A stretch of 48,752 bases of DNA from Sphingopyxis sp. (lineage in GTDB: Bacteria > Pseudomonadota > Alphaproteobacteria > Sphingomonadales > Sphingomonadaceae). Location: positions 3,179 to 51,930 of the forward strand of contig NZ_JAEMQX010000015.1 of assembly GCF_016463645.1 (NCBI RefSeq), read 5' to 3'. The first letter of the stretch is position 1. The number at the start of each line of letters is the position of its first letter. The translations under genes were made by a program, and so were the position numbers. The notes beneath the pieces were generated by a model. The model saw nothing but the letters and a program-made list of their open reading frames with translations. It had not been told where the DNA came from and did no database searches. Shown here one piece after another: positions 25,101-32,775 of this stretch.

Positions 25101-28100
25101 CCCGCGAGGCGATCGACGCCGATGGTTCCCGTCGGGCCGGTCGCGCTCAGCGACAACAGGTCGCCCGCGCTGATCGAGCTGCCCGGCGCGGCGCCGATGC
25201 TGGTCGCGGCCGACGCGATCAGGCTGTCGCTCGCGCGGATCGTCGGTGCGGCGCCCTCGCGGAAATCGTGCCGGATATCGATCTGGTCGCCCGCCGCTAT
25301 CGTCAGCACGCCATCGACATCGAGCAGGCCGTTCGAACGGGCGTAGACGCCGACCGATCCGTCGGTGGTCAGCGTGACGTCGCCCTGGCTCGATATCGTC
25401 CCGCCGGTCGGCGCGATGAAGATACCCGAAAGCGCCTCTTCGGTGTCGTTGTTCGTCGGTGCGGCCAAGCCGAGCGCCTCGGCTTCGAGGCCTGCAAAGG
25501 CGATGTTTCCGTCCGCGCGGATTTCGATGCGGCCTGCGGTGTCGCCGTTCGCCGCGATCCGCGTCAGGCCGAGGTCGATCCGGCCGCCTTCCGACACCCC
25601 GGCTGCCGTCTCGATCGCGACGCGGCCGCCCGCGGTGCCGCTGAGGCCGCCATTCGCGCCGTTGCCGCCGGTGCCGGCGCCCGTGCCCCCGATACCCGCG
25701 GTGCCCGAGACGCCGTCGACGGTGATATCGACGGCTTCGCCGTTCGACGTGATCGTTCCGCCGGTGGCGAGCAGCAGCACGCTGCCGCCCGTGCCGCCGC
25801 CGCCGGCGCCGCCGTCGCCGCCGGTCGAATTGCCGAAGAAGCCGCCGTCTGACCCGTTGCCGCCATTGCCGCCGGTGCCGGTGCTGTTCAGCACGACGCT
25901 GTCGCCGGTCAGGATGCCGAGGGTGACGGCGCCGCCTTCATTGGCGGCGATTTCGATCGTGCCGCCCTGGCCGTTACCGCCATTGCCGCCGTTCGGCGCC
26001 ACCGCCGGGGTCGCGACAAAGGCCAGGCCGCCCGTACCGCCGTTGCCGCCCGTGCCGCCGGCGATGAAATTGGTCTCGAGGGCCGTCAGGCTCGCTCCCG
26101 CGCCATCGGCGGTCATGCGCGACGTCCCGCCGGCGCCATTGCCGCCATTGCCGCCCGCGCCGTCGCGCCCGTCGGCGCCATTGCCGCCGGTGCCGGTCGA
26201 ATCGAGGGCGACCGCGAGCTCGCCCGCTTCGAAACCGGTGACGATCGCCTGCGCCAGGCCGCCGAAGCCGTCGCCGCCGTTGCCGCCGACATTGTGGGTA
26301 CCGCCCGCGCCGCCCGTCCCGAGCGCGATGCTGTTCGCGATCCCGACGCCGCCGATCGGCGCTTCGAGCGCGATCGTCGCCGTGCCGCCGCGTCCCGCGC
26401 CGCCGTTGCCGCCCACGCCGATGCCGGTCGCGCCGCCGCTGCTGCTCGAGAAGAAGCTGCTGCCGCCGGTGCCGCCCAGCCCCGAGGCGTTGGCGATCAT
26501 GCCGCTCGCGGTGGTCGTGCCGCCGCGGACATTCACCGTCGCGGCGCCGCCGATCCCGTCGCCGCCGGCGCCGGGAGTGCCCGGAACGCCGCTGAAGCTG
26601 GAGAAATTGAAGAACTCGCCGCCTTCGCCGCCCGCGCCCGCGGCGCGTGCTTCGATGACGCTCGCGCCGACGATGGCTGATCCCTCGATATTGATCGTCG
26701 CGGTGCCGCCACTCCCGATTCCGCCGACTCCGCCGGGGATGATGTCGAGCGGATCCTCGTCGTTGCCGAAGGAGCCGATGCCGCCTTCGCCGTTGGCGGT
26801 CGCGACGATGTCGGCGGCGTTGATCGTGCCGCCCAGCAGATCGATCGTCGCGGTGCCGCCGAAGCCTGCGCCCGACTGGCCCTGCACCACGCCGCCAAAG
26901 CCGTCGGCGCTGACGACCAGGTCGTTGATCTCCACTGCGCCGGCGGTCTGGGTGAAGGTCGCCGTGCCGCCTCTGCCGAGGCTGCGGTCGCCCGCTCCGT
27001 TGCCGCCATAGCCGTTCGCCGACATGTTGATCGACGCGGCGTTCAGCGTTCCGCCCTGGATGTCGAAGTCGATGTCGCCACCCTGACCGGTACCCGAGGT
27101 TTCACGGGGAAGCCCCTCCGCGCTCTCGATGTCGACCTGCGTGCGGCCTTCGGCCGATGCGTCGAAGCTGCCGAGGCTGATCGCGCTGTCGTCGAGCGGA
27201 GAGGCCGCCACCCGCACGAGGATCGAGCCGCCCCGACCCACCGGAATGTCGCCGCCGGGGGCGGTCGCGCCGCCCGAAACACCGCTGGTCGCAACGATGG
27301 CGCCGACCGCGAGATTGATGCCGCCCGCGTCGGCGATCAGCCGGATCGTCCCGCCGGTCGCATTCGTTCCGGCCGCGCTGGCGCCCGTTGTCGCGCTCGC
27401 GTCGAAGATATTGGTTGCGTCGAGCGTCGCGGCGATCTGTCCGCCGCCGCGCGCCAAGAGGTCGATCGTGCCACCCTGCGCGTTGCCGCCGGTTCCGTTG
27501 ACATTGACCGTGTTGCTGCTGACGTCGACGTCATAGACCTCGGCGCGAATGGTGCCGCCGTCGGCGACAAAGTCGACATTGCCGCCCGTGCCGTCGCCCG
27601 CGCTTTGGCCGATGGCGTTGGAGGTGTTTCCGCCCATCGCCTGCACGGTCACCCGGTTGCCGCTGATCACGCTGCCGCCGGCCGTCGCGGTGACGTTGAC
27701 GTCGCCACCGGTGCCGCTTCCGTAATTTTCGCCGGCGATGCCCATCCCGACCGCGAACAGGTTGACGGCGCCGCTGCTGTCGATCGTCGAGCCGCCCGTC
27801 GCGGCCAGCGTCACATCGTTCGCTTGCGCATTGCCCGACCGGCCGCTGGTGCCGCTCGGGCTGAATGCACTGCCGGCCTGCGCCGAGGCGTTGAGGGTGA
27901 TCGCGGTGAACTGCGCGGTGACGCCGCCGTCGACCGAGACAGTCGCCGTGCCGCCCAGCGCGTTGCCGCCGACCGCATTCTCGCCGCCGGTCGCAATGTC
28001 GCCGGCATTGCCGCCGCGGCCAAGCGCGCTCGCGCCGAGGGCGCCCAGCGATACCGTCGACGCTGCATCGGCGTCGATCAGCACCTCGGCCGTTCCGCCC

Positions 28101-30013
28101 GTGCCGTCGCCGCCATTCTGCGTGATCCCGAACCCCGCGATATTTCCGCCGCCGTCGCCGCCGGCCTGCACGAAGCTTTGCGTCGTCGACAGGAAAGATC
28201 CCGGACCCGATACGTCGATGCGCGCCGTGCCGCCGGTGCCGTCGCCCGACTGCGTCAGGCCGATCCCGCCGATCCCCCGCGCGTCGATCGAAAGCAGCGC
28301 GGCCGGTCCGACCGCGCCGCCGTTCGAGACGGTCAGACTGGCTGTGCCGCCGATGCCGTCGCCGTTGACGGCGGGCGGTCCGCTGACAAAATTATTGTCT
28401 CCGCGCCCGATCGCGTTGATGAAAATGTTTCCGGCGGTCAGCGAACCGCCCGTACCGCTGACCGTGATGCCGGCATTGCCGCCGCGCCCGCTTCCGGTAG
28501 CGCCGCTCGACCCCTCGTCGGAAGTGCCGTTCGCTTCCACCGTGACGCCCGAGGTCGTCACGCTGCCGCCGGTGATTATCAGGCTGGCGCTGCCGCCCTG
28601 GCTGTCGCCGGTCACGGCGTCGGGAGTTCCCGTGGCCCGGATCGTCAGCGCGCCGGGAGCCGAGAGCGACCCGCCGGTGACGTTGACCGCCGCGCTTCCG
28701 GGCACACCGCCCCGGCCGCCGGACTGGACCGTGAACGTGCCGGTGGCGCCGCCCGACTGGTCGGTACCGATATTGATCGTCGCGCTGGCATCGCCGGTGA
28801 ACGTTCCGTTGCCCTGCACGAAGAACTGGCCTTCCGACGACAGCGGCGAGGGCGAGACCGGCAATGTCTGCGTCGGCGTGGCGACGAAGGCGCCGCTCGC
28901 GCGCGCGACCGTGTTGCTGCGGAACAGCGTGTCGCCCGCCGTGATATTCGCCGCGGTGGTGTTGGCGGGCGTTGCCGCGAGTTCGCCGCCGACGACATTA
29001 TAGCCCGCCGACAGACGCACCGCGCCGTCGGGATCGACCTGCGCCGACAGGGCATCGTCATAGCCGATCGCGCCGCTGACCAGCATGGTCACGGCATCGT
29101 TCTTCGGAATGGCGACCATATAGATGCGGCTCTGGTTGCCGTTGGCGTCGAGATGCGCGGGGCCGGTCGTGGTCCCCGTATGGGTGATCGCGTTGCCGCC
29201 TTCGGCGCCCACGAGCACGTTGATGTCGAACAGCCCGCCGTTGATACGGATATCGGCCTGTTCGCCCGCGACATAGGCGGCCGATCCGTCCACCCGGACC
29301 GCGCCCGCCTGTACGACGCGCGGCGCGACGAGCGCGATATAGCTGCTGCCCGGGCTCCCGACATTGTTGGCGTTGATGGCGCCGTTGACCGTGACGCCCG
29401 ACGTGCTGGCCGCAGCGCCGCGAAAGCGGATTTCGCCGCCCGCGCCGAACAATCCGCCCGTCGTGACGATGTCGTTGGTGGTGAGCACGAGGCTGCCGAC
29501 GTTGATCACGCCGCTTGCGCCGATCAGGATGCCGCCGGCATTATAGAACCAGATATTGCCGCCGCGCGGTCCGGTGGTCGAACCGACATAGGAATTGACC
29601 GTGCCGTTGAGCGCGATCTGGCGACTGAGCGATCCGCCGGCGCCGTTCACGAAGCGGTTGAGAACGGTGTAATCGCCCGTGCCGACGAAGTTCCAGTTTT
29701 CGCCGACCGGGAGGAAGTCGATCGCGCCGCCCGTCGGGGCGGTGTCGGTGGGAACCCAGTTGTAGACACTCTGCGCCTGTGTGACGGTGACGGTGGTCGT
29801 GTTCGTCCCGGCGTTGCTGGAGACGCTGCTCCCCGCTCCGACGGTGACGGGAACGGCGTTGCCGTTGACCTGCGCCAGCGCCGGTCCGCCATAAGCCAGC
29901 GCTGCCATGCCGGCGGCGATCGCGCAGCTCGTCATCAGGCGCCGTTTGTCTTTGCTGACAGGCGAGGGGGTGGCGGTGGCACGCATGGCGGTCGTCCTCG
30001 AAGCAAAAGTCAT
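22184..30013 (-). CDS. TpsA: giant filamentous-hemagglutinin-like exoprotein
   Basis: The 2,609-residue secreted protein of a two-partner secretion (type Vb) system starts with a long signal peptide (about 48 residues, charged N-region, ending ALAYGGPALAQ). The TPS/haemagglutination domain follows (about 50-200; NIWFYNAGGILIGASGVINVGSLVLTTNDI). The rest is a predicted beta-helix made of hundreds of short repeats, with a very Gly/Asn-rich middle (runs like GGNGGNGQGGT, about 350-1500). Near the end is a Cys pair (GCLIASPTAC) and an acidic tail. The start is two bases after the tpsB stop, so the two are coupled. Probable role: surface adhesin or matrix protein; the binding target is unknown. 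Confidence 0.9.
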   Translation of the reverse strand: MTFASRTTAMRATATPSPVSKDKRRLMTSCAIAAGMAALAYGGPALAQVNGNAVPVTVGAGSSVSSNAGTNTTTVTVTQAQSVYNWVPTDTAPTGGAIDFLPVGENWNFVGTGDYTVLNRFVNGAGGSLSRQIALNGTVNSYVGSTTGPRGGNIWFYNAGGILIGASGVINVGSLVLTTNDIVTTGGLFGAGGEIRFRGAAASTSGVTVNGAINANNVGSPGSSYIALVAPRVVQAGAVRVDGSAAYVAGEQADIRINGGLFDINVLVGAEGGNAITHTGTTTGPAHLDANGNQSRIYMVAIPKNDAVTMLVSGAIGYDDALSAQVDPDGAVRLSAGYNVVGGELAATPANTTAANITAGDTLFRSNTVARASGAFVATPTQTLPVSPSPLSSEGQFFVQGNGTFTGDASATINIGTDQSGGATGTFTVQSGGRGGVPGSAAVNVTGGSLSAPGALTIRATGTPDAVTGDSQGGSASLIITGGSVTTSGVTVEANGTSDEGSSGATGSGRGGNAGITVSGTGGSLTAGNIFINAIGRGDNNFVSGPPAVNGDGIGGTASLTVSNGGAVGPAALLSIDARGIGGIGLTQSGDGTGGTARIDVSGPGSFLSTTQSFVQAGGDGGGNIAGFGITQNGGDGTGGTAEVLIDADAASTVSLGALGASALGRGGNAGDIATGGENAVGGNALGGTATVSVDGGVTAQFTAITLNASAQAGSAFSPSGTSGRSGNAQANDVTLAATGGSTIDSSGAVNLFAVGMGIAGENYGSGTGGDVNVTATAGGSVISGNRVTVQAMGGNTSNAIGQSAGDGTGGNVDFVADGGTIRAEVYDVDVSSNTVNVNGTGGNAQGGTIDLLARGGGQIAATLDATNIFDASATTGASAAGTNATGGTIRLIADAGGINLAVGAIVATSGVSGGATAPGGDIPVGRGGSILVRVAASPLDDSAISLGSFDASAEGRTQVDIESAEGLPRETSGTGQGGDIDFDIQGGTLNAASINMSANGYGGNGAGDRSLGRGGTATFTQTAGAVEINDLVVSADGFGGVVQGQSGAGFGGTATIDLLGGTINAADIVATANGEGGIGSFGNDEDPLDIIPGGVGGIGSGGTATINIEGSAIVGASVIEARAAGAGGEGGEFFNFSSFSGVPGTPGAGGDGIGGAATVNVRGGTTTASGMIANASGLGGTGGSSFFSSSSGGATGIGVGGNGGAGRGGTATIALEAPIGGVGIANSIALGTGGAGGTHNVGGNGGDGFGGLAQAIVTGFEAGELAVALDSTGTGGNGADGRDGAGGNGGNGAGGTSRMTADGAGASLTALETNFIAGGTGGNGGTGGLAFVATPAVAPNGGNGGNGQGGTIEIAANEGGAVTLGILTGDSVVLNSTGTGGNGGNGSDGGFFGNSTGGDGGAGGGGTGGSVLLLATGGTITSNGEAVDITVDGVSGTAGIGGTGAGTGGNGANGGLSGTAGGRVAIETAAGVSEGGRIDLGLTRIAANGDTAGRIEIRADGNIAFAGLEAEALGLAAPTNNDTEEALSGIFIAPTGGTISSQGDVTLTTDGSVGVYARSNGLLDVDGVLTIAAGDQIDIRHDFREGAAPTIRASDSLIASAATSIGAAPGSSISAGDLLSLSATGPTGTIGVDRLAGNTINLGSPGAASVEHAEAAGDFIATVGSFRTGLNSIITGGNILVTSPGAVDLGNSTAGGLVQVSGQSIAFNNIDAGLSIGLSAEGTAPGAEGIRGGSLSAGGDINLFANSIALTGDVAGTASFFAFGTGGAVSVSNADVDGTISIFSAGDLTGTYVAGGNIFLNSNANINASAQANGGYVDGNGIGAEGNLFVVAAGNATLTDSAAARMFGVNAGAAASIDGGIAGEDILVLAGTTANLVDVTGGDDITVNAAGDIGAVNVRTTGAGADTHILGFSMASGSPTFTIGTGEGSDGINGADIVMASSAGAIDATTLSAGDDILLTAANSIAVNGATTLGLGTTGGDSSVGTQGGATTLGNIDSFSDVVVDASGAASLDGAVAAGRDVTINAASVGLATLTGPGGAIDTLTADRNITVNSAAGISGGGTQAFGDIALTAATAIDVTHVGGGTSVALNGASGIAAGTVSSSGTTSLDSTGGDIRIGGLDSGGTIAASADAIRIEGGGNMHFTLLNAATGDAYVRGNGDFSVDNGSVAGTADLATSGEAMNIIALTAANANIANDGGFLTLNSVNVAGNLGASARSNLAVAGVVTGQSISLESADIAIASDARVGTAGVTQQLSIANNDAGRQTFIGGTAGPNGPDGYHIDADELTRVFGTRIEVFAPEVQAAGGLSVGSSAPPDVVVDSFTMTGGATGSNLGANGALTIRTPGKMRVIGNVRLTGLSDANALNLIANDALEVILGQGTVRLTGANDAPGGQLNLESDDIIVATQAAITAVGAATGMDAINARLGENDGIILDEGALFARGIRADVSGGFYVQNSGAGTDFTQRRGLTFGAGGLDVLTGGQSRIAINGVQLGPNGQITGLDALQLLTIAGSAPVPGTYDRRSTFNGCLIASPTACTTISFDFENSFPVQDVIEEEIKGDEDGGGDGNNLPQPLITMRDIDPMTGEPLLDDPVTGAGNDDLWTPPAQ

Positions 30014-30015
30014 GG

Positions 30016-31839
30016 TCAGCGCGCCCTCACGCCGAACTGGGTGGTCAGCGACACCAGAAACCGCGGATCGGGCTTCTTGGTCAGGAAGCCGCCGCGGTTG
30101 AGCGGTACTGCCAGCGTCATGTCGAGCCGCGCCAAGTCGCCGTAGGCGACGCGCACTCCGCCGCCGGCCGAATAGAGCTTTTGCGGATCGAGCCCGTCGA
30201 AGGCCGTATCCTTGTTCCACACCCATGCGGCGTCGAAAAAGGCGAAGGGCTGGAAGGCAAGGCTTTCGGTATTGGCGGGGACGAATGAGCCGTAACGCGC
30301 TTCCAGCGCGACCGCGACGCCGCTGTCGCCGATGATCGTGCCCGGATCGAAACCGCGTCCGACGGTGAAATTGCCGCCCGAAAATTCCTCATAGGCAAGC
30401 AGCGGGTCATTCGACCATTGCGCGCGCGGCGCCGCCGAAAGGGTGAAGAGCTTGGCGGGTCGCCATTCCGCCAGCGCGTTGGCGCGGACGAGGAAGGCGT
30501 CGGGTTTGCCCTCGACGCGCGTCAGCGGTACCGCGCCCGGCAGGAAACAGGCCGCGCCGCCGGGGCCGCAATCATCGCTGGCGCCGAGGAAGGAGGCGCC
30601 TTTCCGCGCTTCCAACGAAGTGGCAAGCGACCATCGCGGCTCGCTCGGGCTATAGCCGCCGCGACCGGCGATCGAGGCGGGGTCGACCCAGCTTGCATCG
30701 GTGCGCAGGTTGAAGACACGCAACCGGTCCTCGTTGATCGGGATGCCGGCCAGACCGATGTCCTGATCGATGAAATCGAGCCCGCCGCCGATCGTCACGC
30801 GCCGCGCCTGTGTCAGCACGAGCGGGTAGGCGGTGTAAAGACTGACGACCTGCGTGTTCGACCTGACGGGAAAGCCGATGATGTCGGGGCGCGTCCAGGC
30901 GTAGGTATAGCTGGCGCCGAAGCGCAGTCCTTCGCCGCCGACGCGGAACTCGTGCGAGGCCTGGATGACCTTCTGCTCGTCGAAATCGGGGGTGGCGTAG
31001 AAACTGACCGTCGTGAGGTCGCCCATGCCGGTGAGGCCGGCGAAGCGTGCGCGCGCGATCCCGCCCCAGCGACCGACATCGCGCGAACCGAAATTCTGCG
31101 CATTGAAATCGAAGGTGAAGGGGGTGCGCGCGACGGTGACTTCGCCGACGACCTCGCCGGGAACCGCGCCGGGGCGCAGCGTCAGTCGCGCGTCCATGCC
31201 CGGAATATCGCGCGCGAGCAGCAGGTAGCGTTCGGCATCGACAATGTTGAACACGGGCTGGTCGTCGAGGCGCGAGAGATAACGCTGGAGCAGCCCCTCG
31301 TTGGCGCCGGCATCGCCGCGCACTTCGATACGCGACATCCGCGCGGAGAGAATGTCGAGCCGGACCACGCCATCGCCGATCGTCTGCGGCGGCACGCGCA
31401 CCGCGGCCAGATAGCCCCGGCTGCGCAGGAGCGTCGCGGCGCGGTCGCGAATGTCGCACACCGCCGAGATCGGCAGCTCCTGTCCGACGCGGTCGGACCA
31501 GCTCGGCGCGAGGATCGCATTGTCGATACCCTCGACGCTCGAAAACTCGACCGCGCGCAGCGTGAAGCGGATATTGGCGAATTCGGGACTGGCGAGCGGA
31601 CACGGGGCGCGCTCTATGCCGTCGTCGACCGCGACGATCTGTTCGTCCGGCTGAACCGCGGGCGCGATCGCCGGCCGCTGGATTTCCTCGCGCGTCGGGA
31701 CTTGCGGCGTTGCCTGGGCCCATGCGGCCGCGGGCAAGGCTGCAGCGACCAGCCCTGCCGAACCGATCAGTATCCGGCGAATATCGCCCTGTTTCGGCCG
31801 CGCGATTGCACCATGTCCGCTATCCCCCGACACCGTCAT
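30016..31839 (-). CDS. TpsB: ShlB/FhaC/HecB-family outer-membrane transporter
   Basis: This outer-membrane pore exports the partner TpsA. The 607 residues have a signal peptide (residues about 25-42, ending AAAWAQ) and a Pro-rich linker. Two POTRA-like domains follow (about 90-165 and 170-235, including AVEFSSVEGIDNAIL and RIEVRGDAGANEG), then a 16-strand-type barrel. The barrel carries the conserved motifs FTVGRGFDPG (the VRGY-type loop motif) and FFDAAWVWN, and ends in an aromatic-poor strand, TTQFGVRAR. Start 31839 has AGGGG five bases upstream; a GTG nine codons earlier is an alternative. It is the first gene after a 180-base gap with its own candidate promoter. Confidence 0.93.
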   Translation of the reverse strand: MTVSGDSGHGAIARPKQGDIRRILIGSAGLVAAALPAAAWAQATPQVPTREEIQRPAIAPAVQPDEQIVAVDDGIERAPCPLASPEFANIRFTLRAVEFSSVEGIDNAILAPSWSDRVGQELPISAVCDIRDRAATLLRSRGYLAAVRVPPQTIGDGVVRLDILSARMSRIEVRGDAGANEGLLQRYLSRLDDQPVFNIVDAERYLLLARDIPGMDARLTLRPGAVPGEVVGEVTVARTPFTFDFNAQNFGSRDVGRWGGIARARFAGLTGMGDLTTVSFYATPDFDEQKVIQASHEFRVGGEGLRFGASYTYAWTRPDIIGFPVRSNTQVVSLYTAYPLVLTQARRVTIGGGLDFIDQDIGLAGIPINEDRLRVFNLRTDASWVDPASIAGRGGYSPSEPRWSLATSLEARKGASFLGASDDCGPGGAACFLPGAVPLTRVEGKPDAFLVRANALAEWRPAKLFTLSAAPRAQWSNDPLLAYEEFSGGNFTVGRGFDPGTIIGDSGVAVALEARYGSFVPANTESLAFQPFAFFDAAWVWNKDTAFDGLDPQKLYSAGGGVRVAYGDLARLDMTLAVPLNRGGFLTKKPDPRFLVSLTTQFGVRAR

Positions 31840-31891
31840 CACCACCCCTTGTGTACGGCATGCCACGACGAGCGGCCTGCCAACCCAACCG

Positions 31892-31913
31892 GCGCTGCCG
31901 CAAGCGGCAGCGC
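31892..31913. promoter_or_regulatory. perfect 10-bp hairpin in the tpsB leader
   Basis: GCGCTGCCGC and GCGGCAGCGC are perfectly complementary around a two-base loop, 53 bases before the tpsB start. No T run follows on either strand, so it is not a classic terminator. In the leader RNA it would be a very stable stem that could act as a processing or attenuation element. Function is inferred. Confidence 0.6.
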
Positions 31914-31923
31914 AAATCTCGAC

Positions 31924-31965
31924 CCAAGGAAATGTTCCATCACGCGACCGACGGAATTTCCTTGG
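31924..31965. promoter_or_regulatory. 10-bp inverted repeat, candidate operator of tpsBA
   Basis: CCAAGGAAAT (31924-31933) and ATTTCCTTGG (31956-31965) are exact inverted copies 22 bases apart. Each arm also holds a small dyad of its own (GGAAATGTTCC at 31928-31938 and GGAATTTCC at 31953-31961), centres about 24 bases apart. It lies just downstream of the candidate promoter, a usual place for a repressor site. Confidence 0.5.
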
Positions 31966-31966
31966 A

Positions 31967-31995
31967 TAAATATCAGACGGACAGGGCAGTCACAA
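31967..31995 (-). promoter_or_regulatory. candidate promoter for tpsBA
   Basis: On the minus strand TTGTGA (31995-31990) and TATTTA (31972-31967) stand 17 bases apart in the AT-richest part of the FecR-tpsB gap. The match to consensus is moderate. If used, the mRNA leader would be about 120 bases and contain both dyads described here. Confidence 0.35.
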
Positions 31996-32019
31996 TGATT
32001 ACCGCCCCATCCACCATCT

Positions 32020-32775
32020 TCATCCCGCCTCGGCTTCCGACATCGTGTCGACAAGGCGATTGAGCTGCGGCGTGCAGCCCTTCGCCATCAGCACGTCGAC
32101 CGATCCCTCGACCGTATCGGGGGCATTTTCCATCGCGGCAAAACGCACCGTCACCGGCTTGGCGAGGCCACCCCCCGACAGGCGATAGTCGGTGCCATAT
32201 TGCACCGGCAGGACGTCGGTCGGCCATTTGCGGAAATTGGCGCCGTCGACGATCGCGACGGTCGTCTTCTTGCCCGCGCTTTCGATTTCGAGCGCGGTGT
32301 CGCCTTCCATGTTCGGACGCCACAGCATCAGCACCGCGGGATCGAGAACGCAAAAGGTGCCGGCTTCGCGATAGTCGAGCAGCCACAGGTTTGGCGCACG
32401 CGCCTCGCCCGCTTCGGGTGTGTCGCCGCGCGAGAATCCTCCGCGCGACCGCATCGTCGGACCTTTCGCCAACATGCGCGTGACATTGCCGCCGAGCGAC
32501 TGGCTTGCCTGCACCGTGCCGGTGGCGCCGAAACTGCCGGGGCCGGAGAGGGTGCGGGTCTTGCCCGATTGCATCAGTACGACCTTGTCGCCCGCGACAA
32601 GCGTCAGCTTGTCGGTCGATTTGAGCCGCGCGCCGGTCGGATATTTGCTCGCCGACGGGCCGGTCGAACGGACGACCATCGACTGGGCGGCGGCGGTGCC
32701 GACCATCGCGACGGCGGCGACCGTTGCCGCGGCGGCGAGGCCGAGGCGGCGCATCCGGAAGTCAGGAAAGGACAT
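32020..32775 (-). CDS. exported FecR-domain protein
   Basis: The 251-residue protein has a signal peptide (LGLAAAATVAAVAMVGTAAAQ) and a FecR-like domain (about 32-110; SKYPTGARLKSTDKLTLVAGDKVVLMQSGKTRTLSGPG). It lacks the cytoplasmic anti-sigma part of true FecR, and no sigma factor gene is nearby, so it is not a FecIR-type regulator. The C-terminal half (about 140-251) was not recognised. FecR-like domains often accompany large surface proteins and may handle ligand or polymer. The start overlaps the cyclase stop by 14 bases with GGGAG upstream. Confidence 0.75.
   Translation of the reverse strand: MSFPDFRMRRLGLAAAATVAAVAMVGTAAAQSMVVRSTGPSASKYPTGARLKSTDKLTLVAGDKVVLMQSGKTRTLSGPGSFGATGTVQASQSLGGNVTRMLAKGPTMRSRGGFSRGDTPEAGEARAPNLWLLDYREAGTFCVLDPAVLMLWRPNMEGDTALEIESAGKKTTVAIVDGANFRKWPTDVLPVQYGTDYRLSGGGLAKPVTVRFAAMENAPDTVEGSVDVLMAKGCTPQLNRLVDTMSEAEAG

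Noticed and set aside
22097..25852. Very long open frame on the plus strand opposite tpsA
   Set aside because: Its translation is Arg/Ala/Asp-rich with no domain or signal and simply mirrors the GC-biased codons of tpsA. The same holds for the frame at 27605-30145.
25600..28700. CRISPR-like or satellite-like periodic repeats
   Set aside because: The periodic GCCGCC-type sequence encodes Gly-rich rungs of TpsA; repeats are imperfect, codon-phased and lack spacers.
32020..32775. FecIR-type iron-uptake regulation
   Set aside because: There is no sigma factor or TonB receptor nearby, and the protein is exported rather than membrane-spanning.
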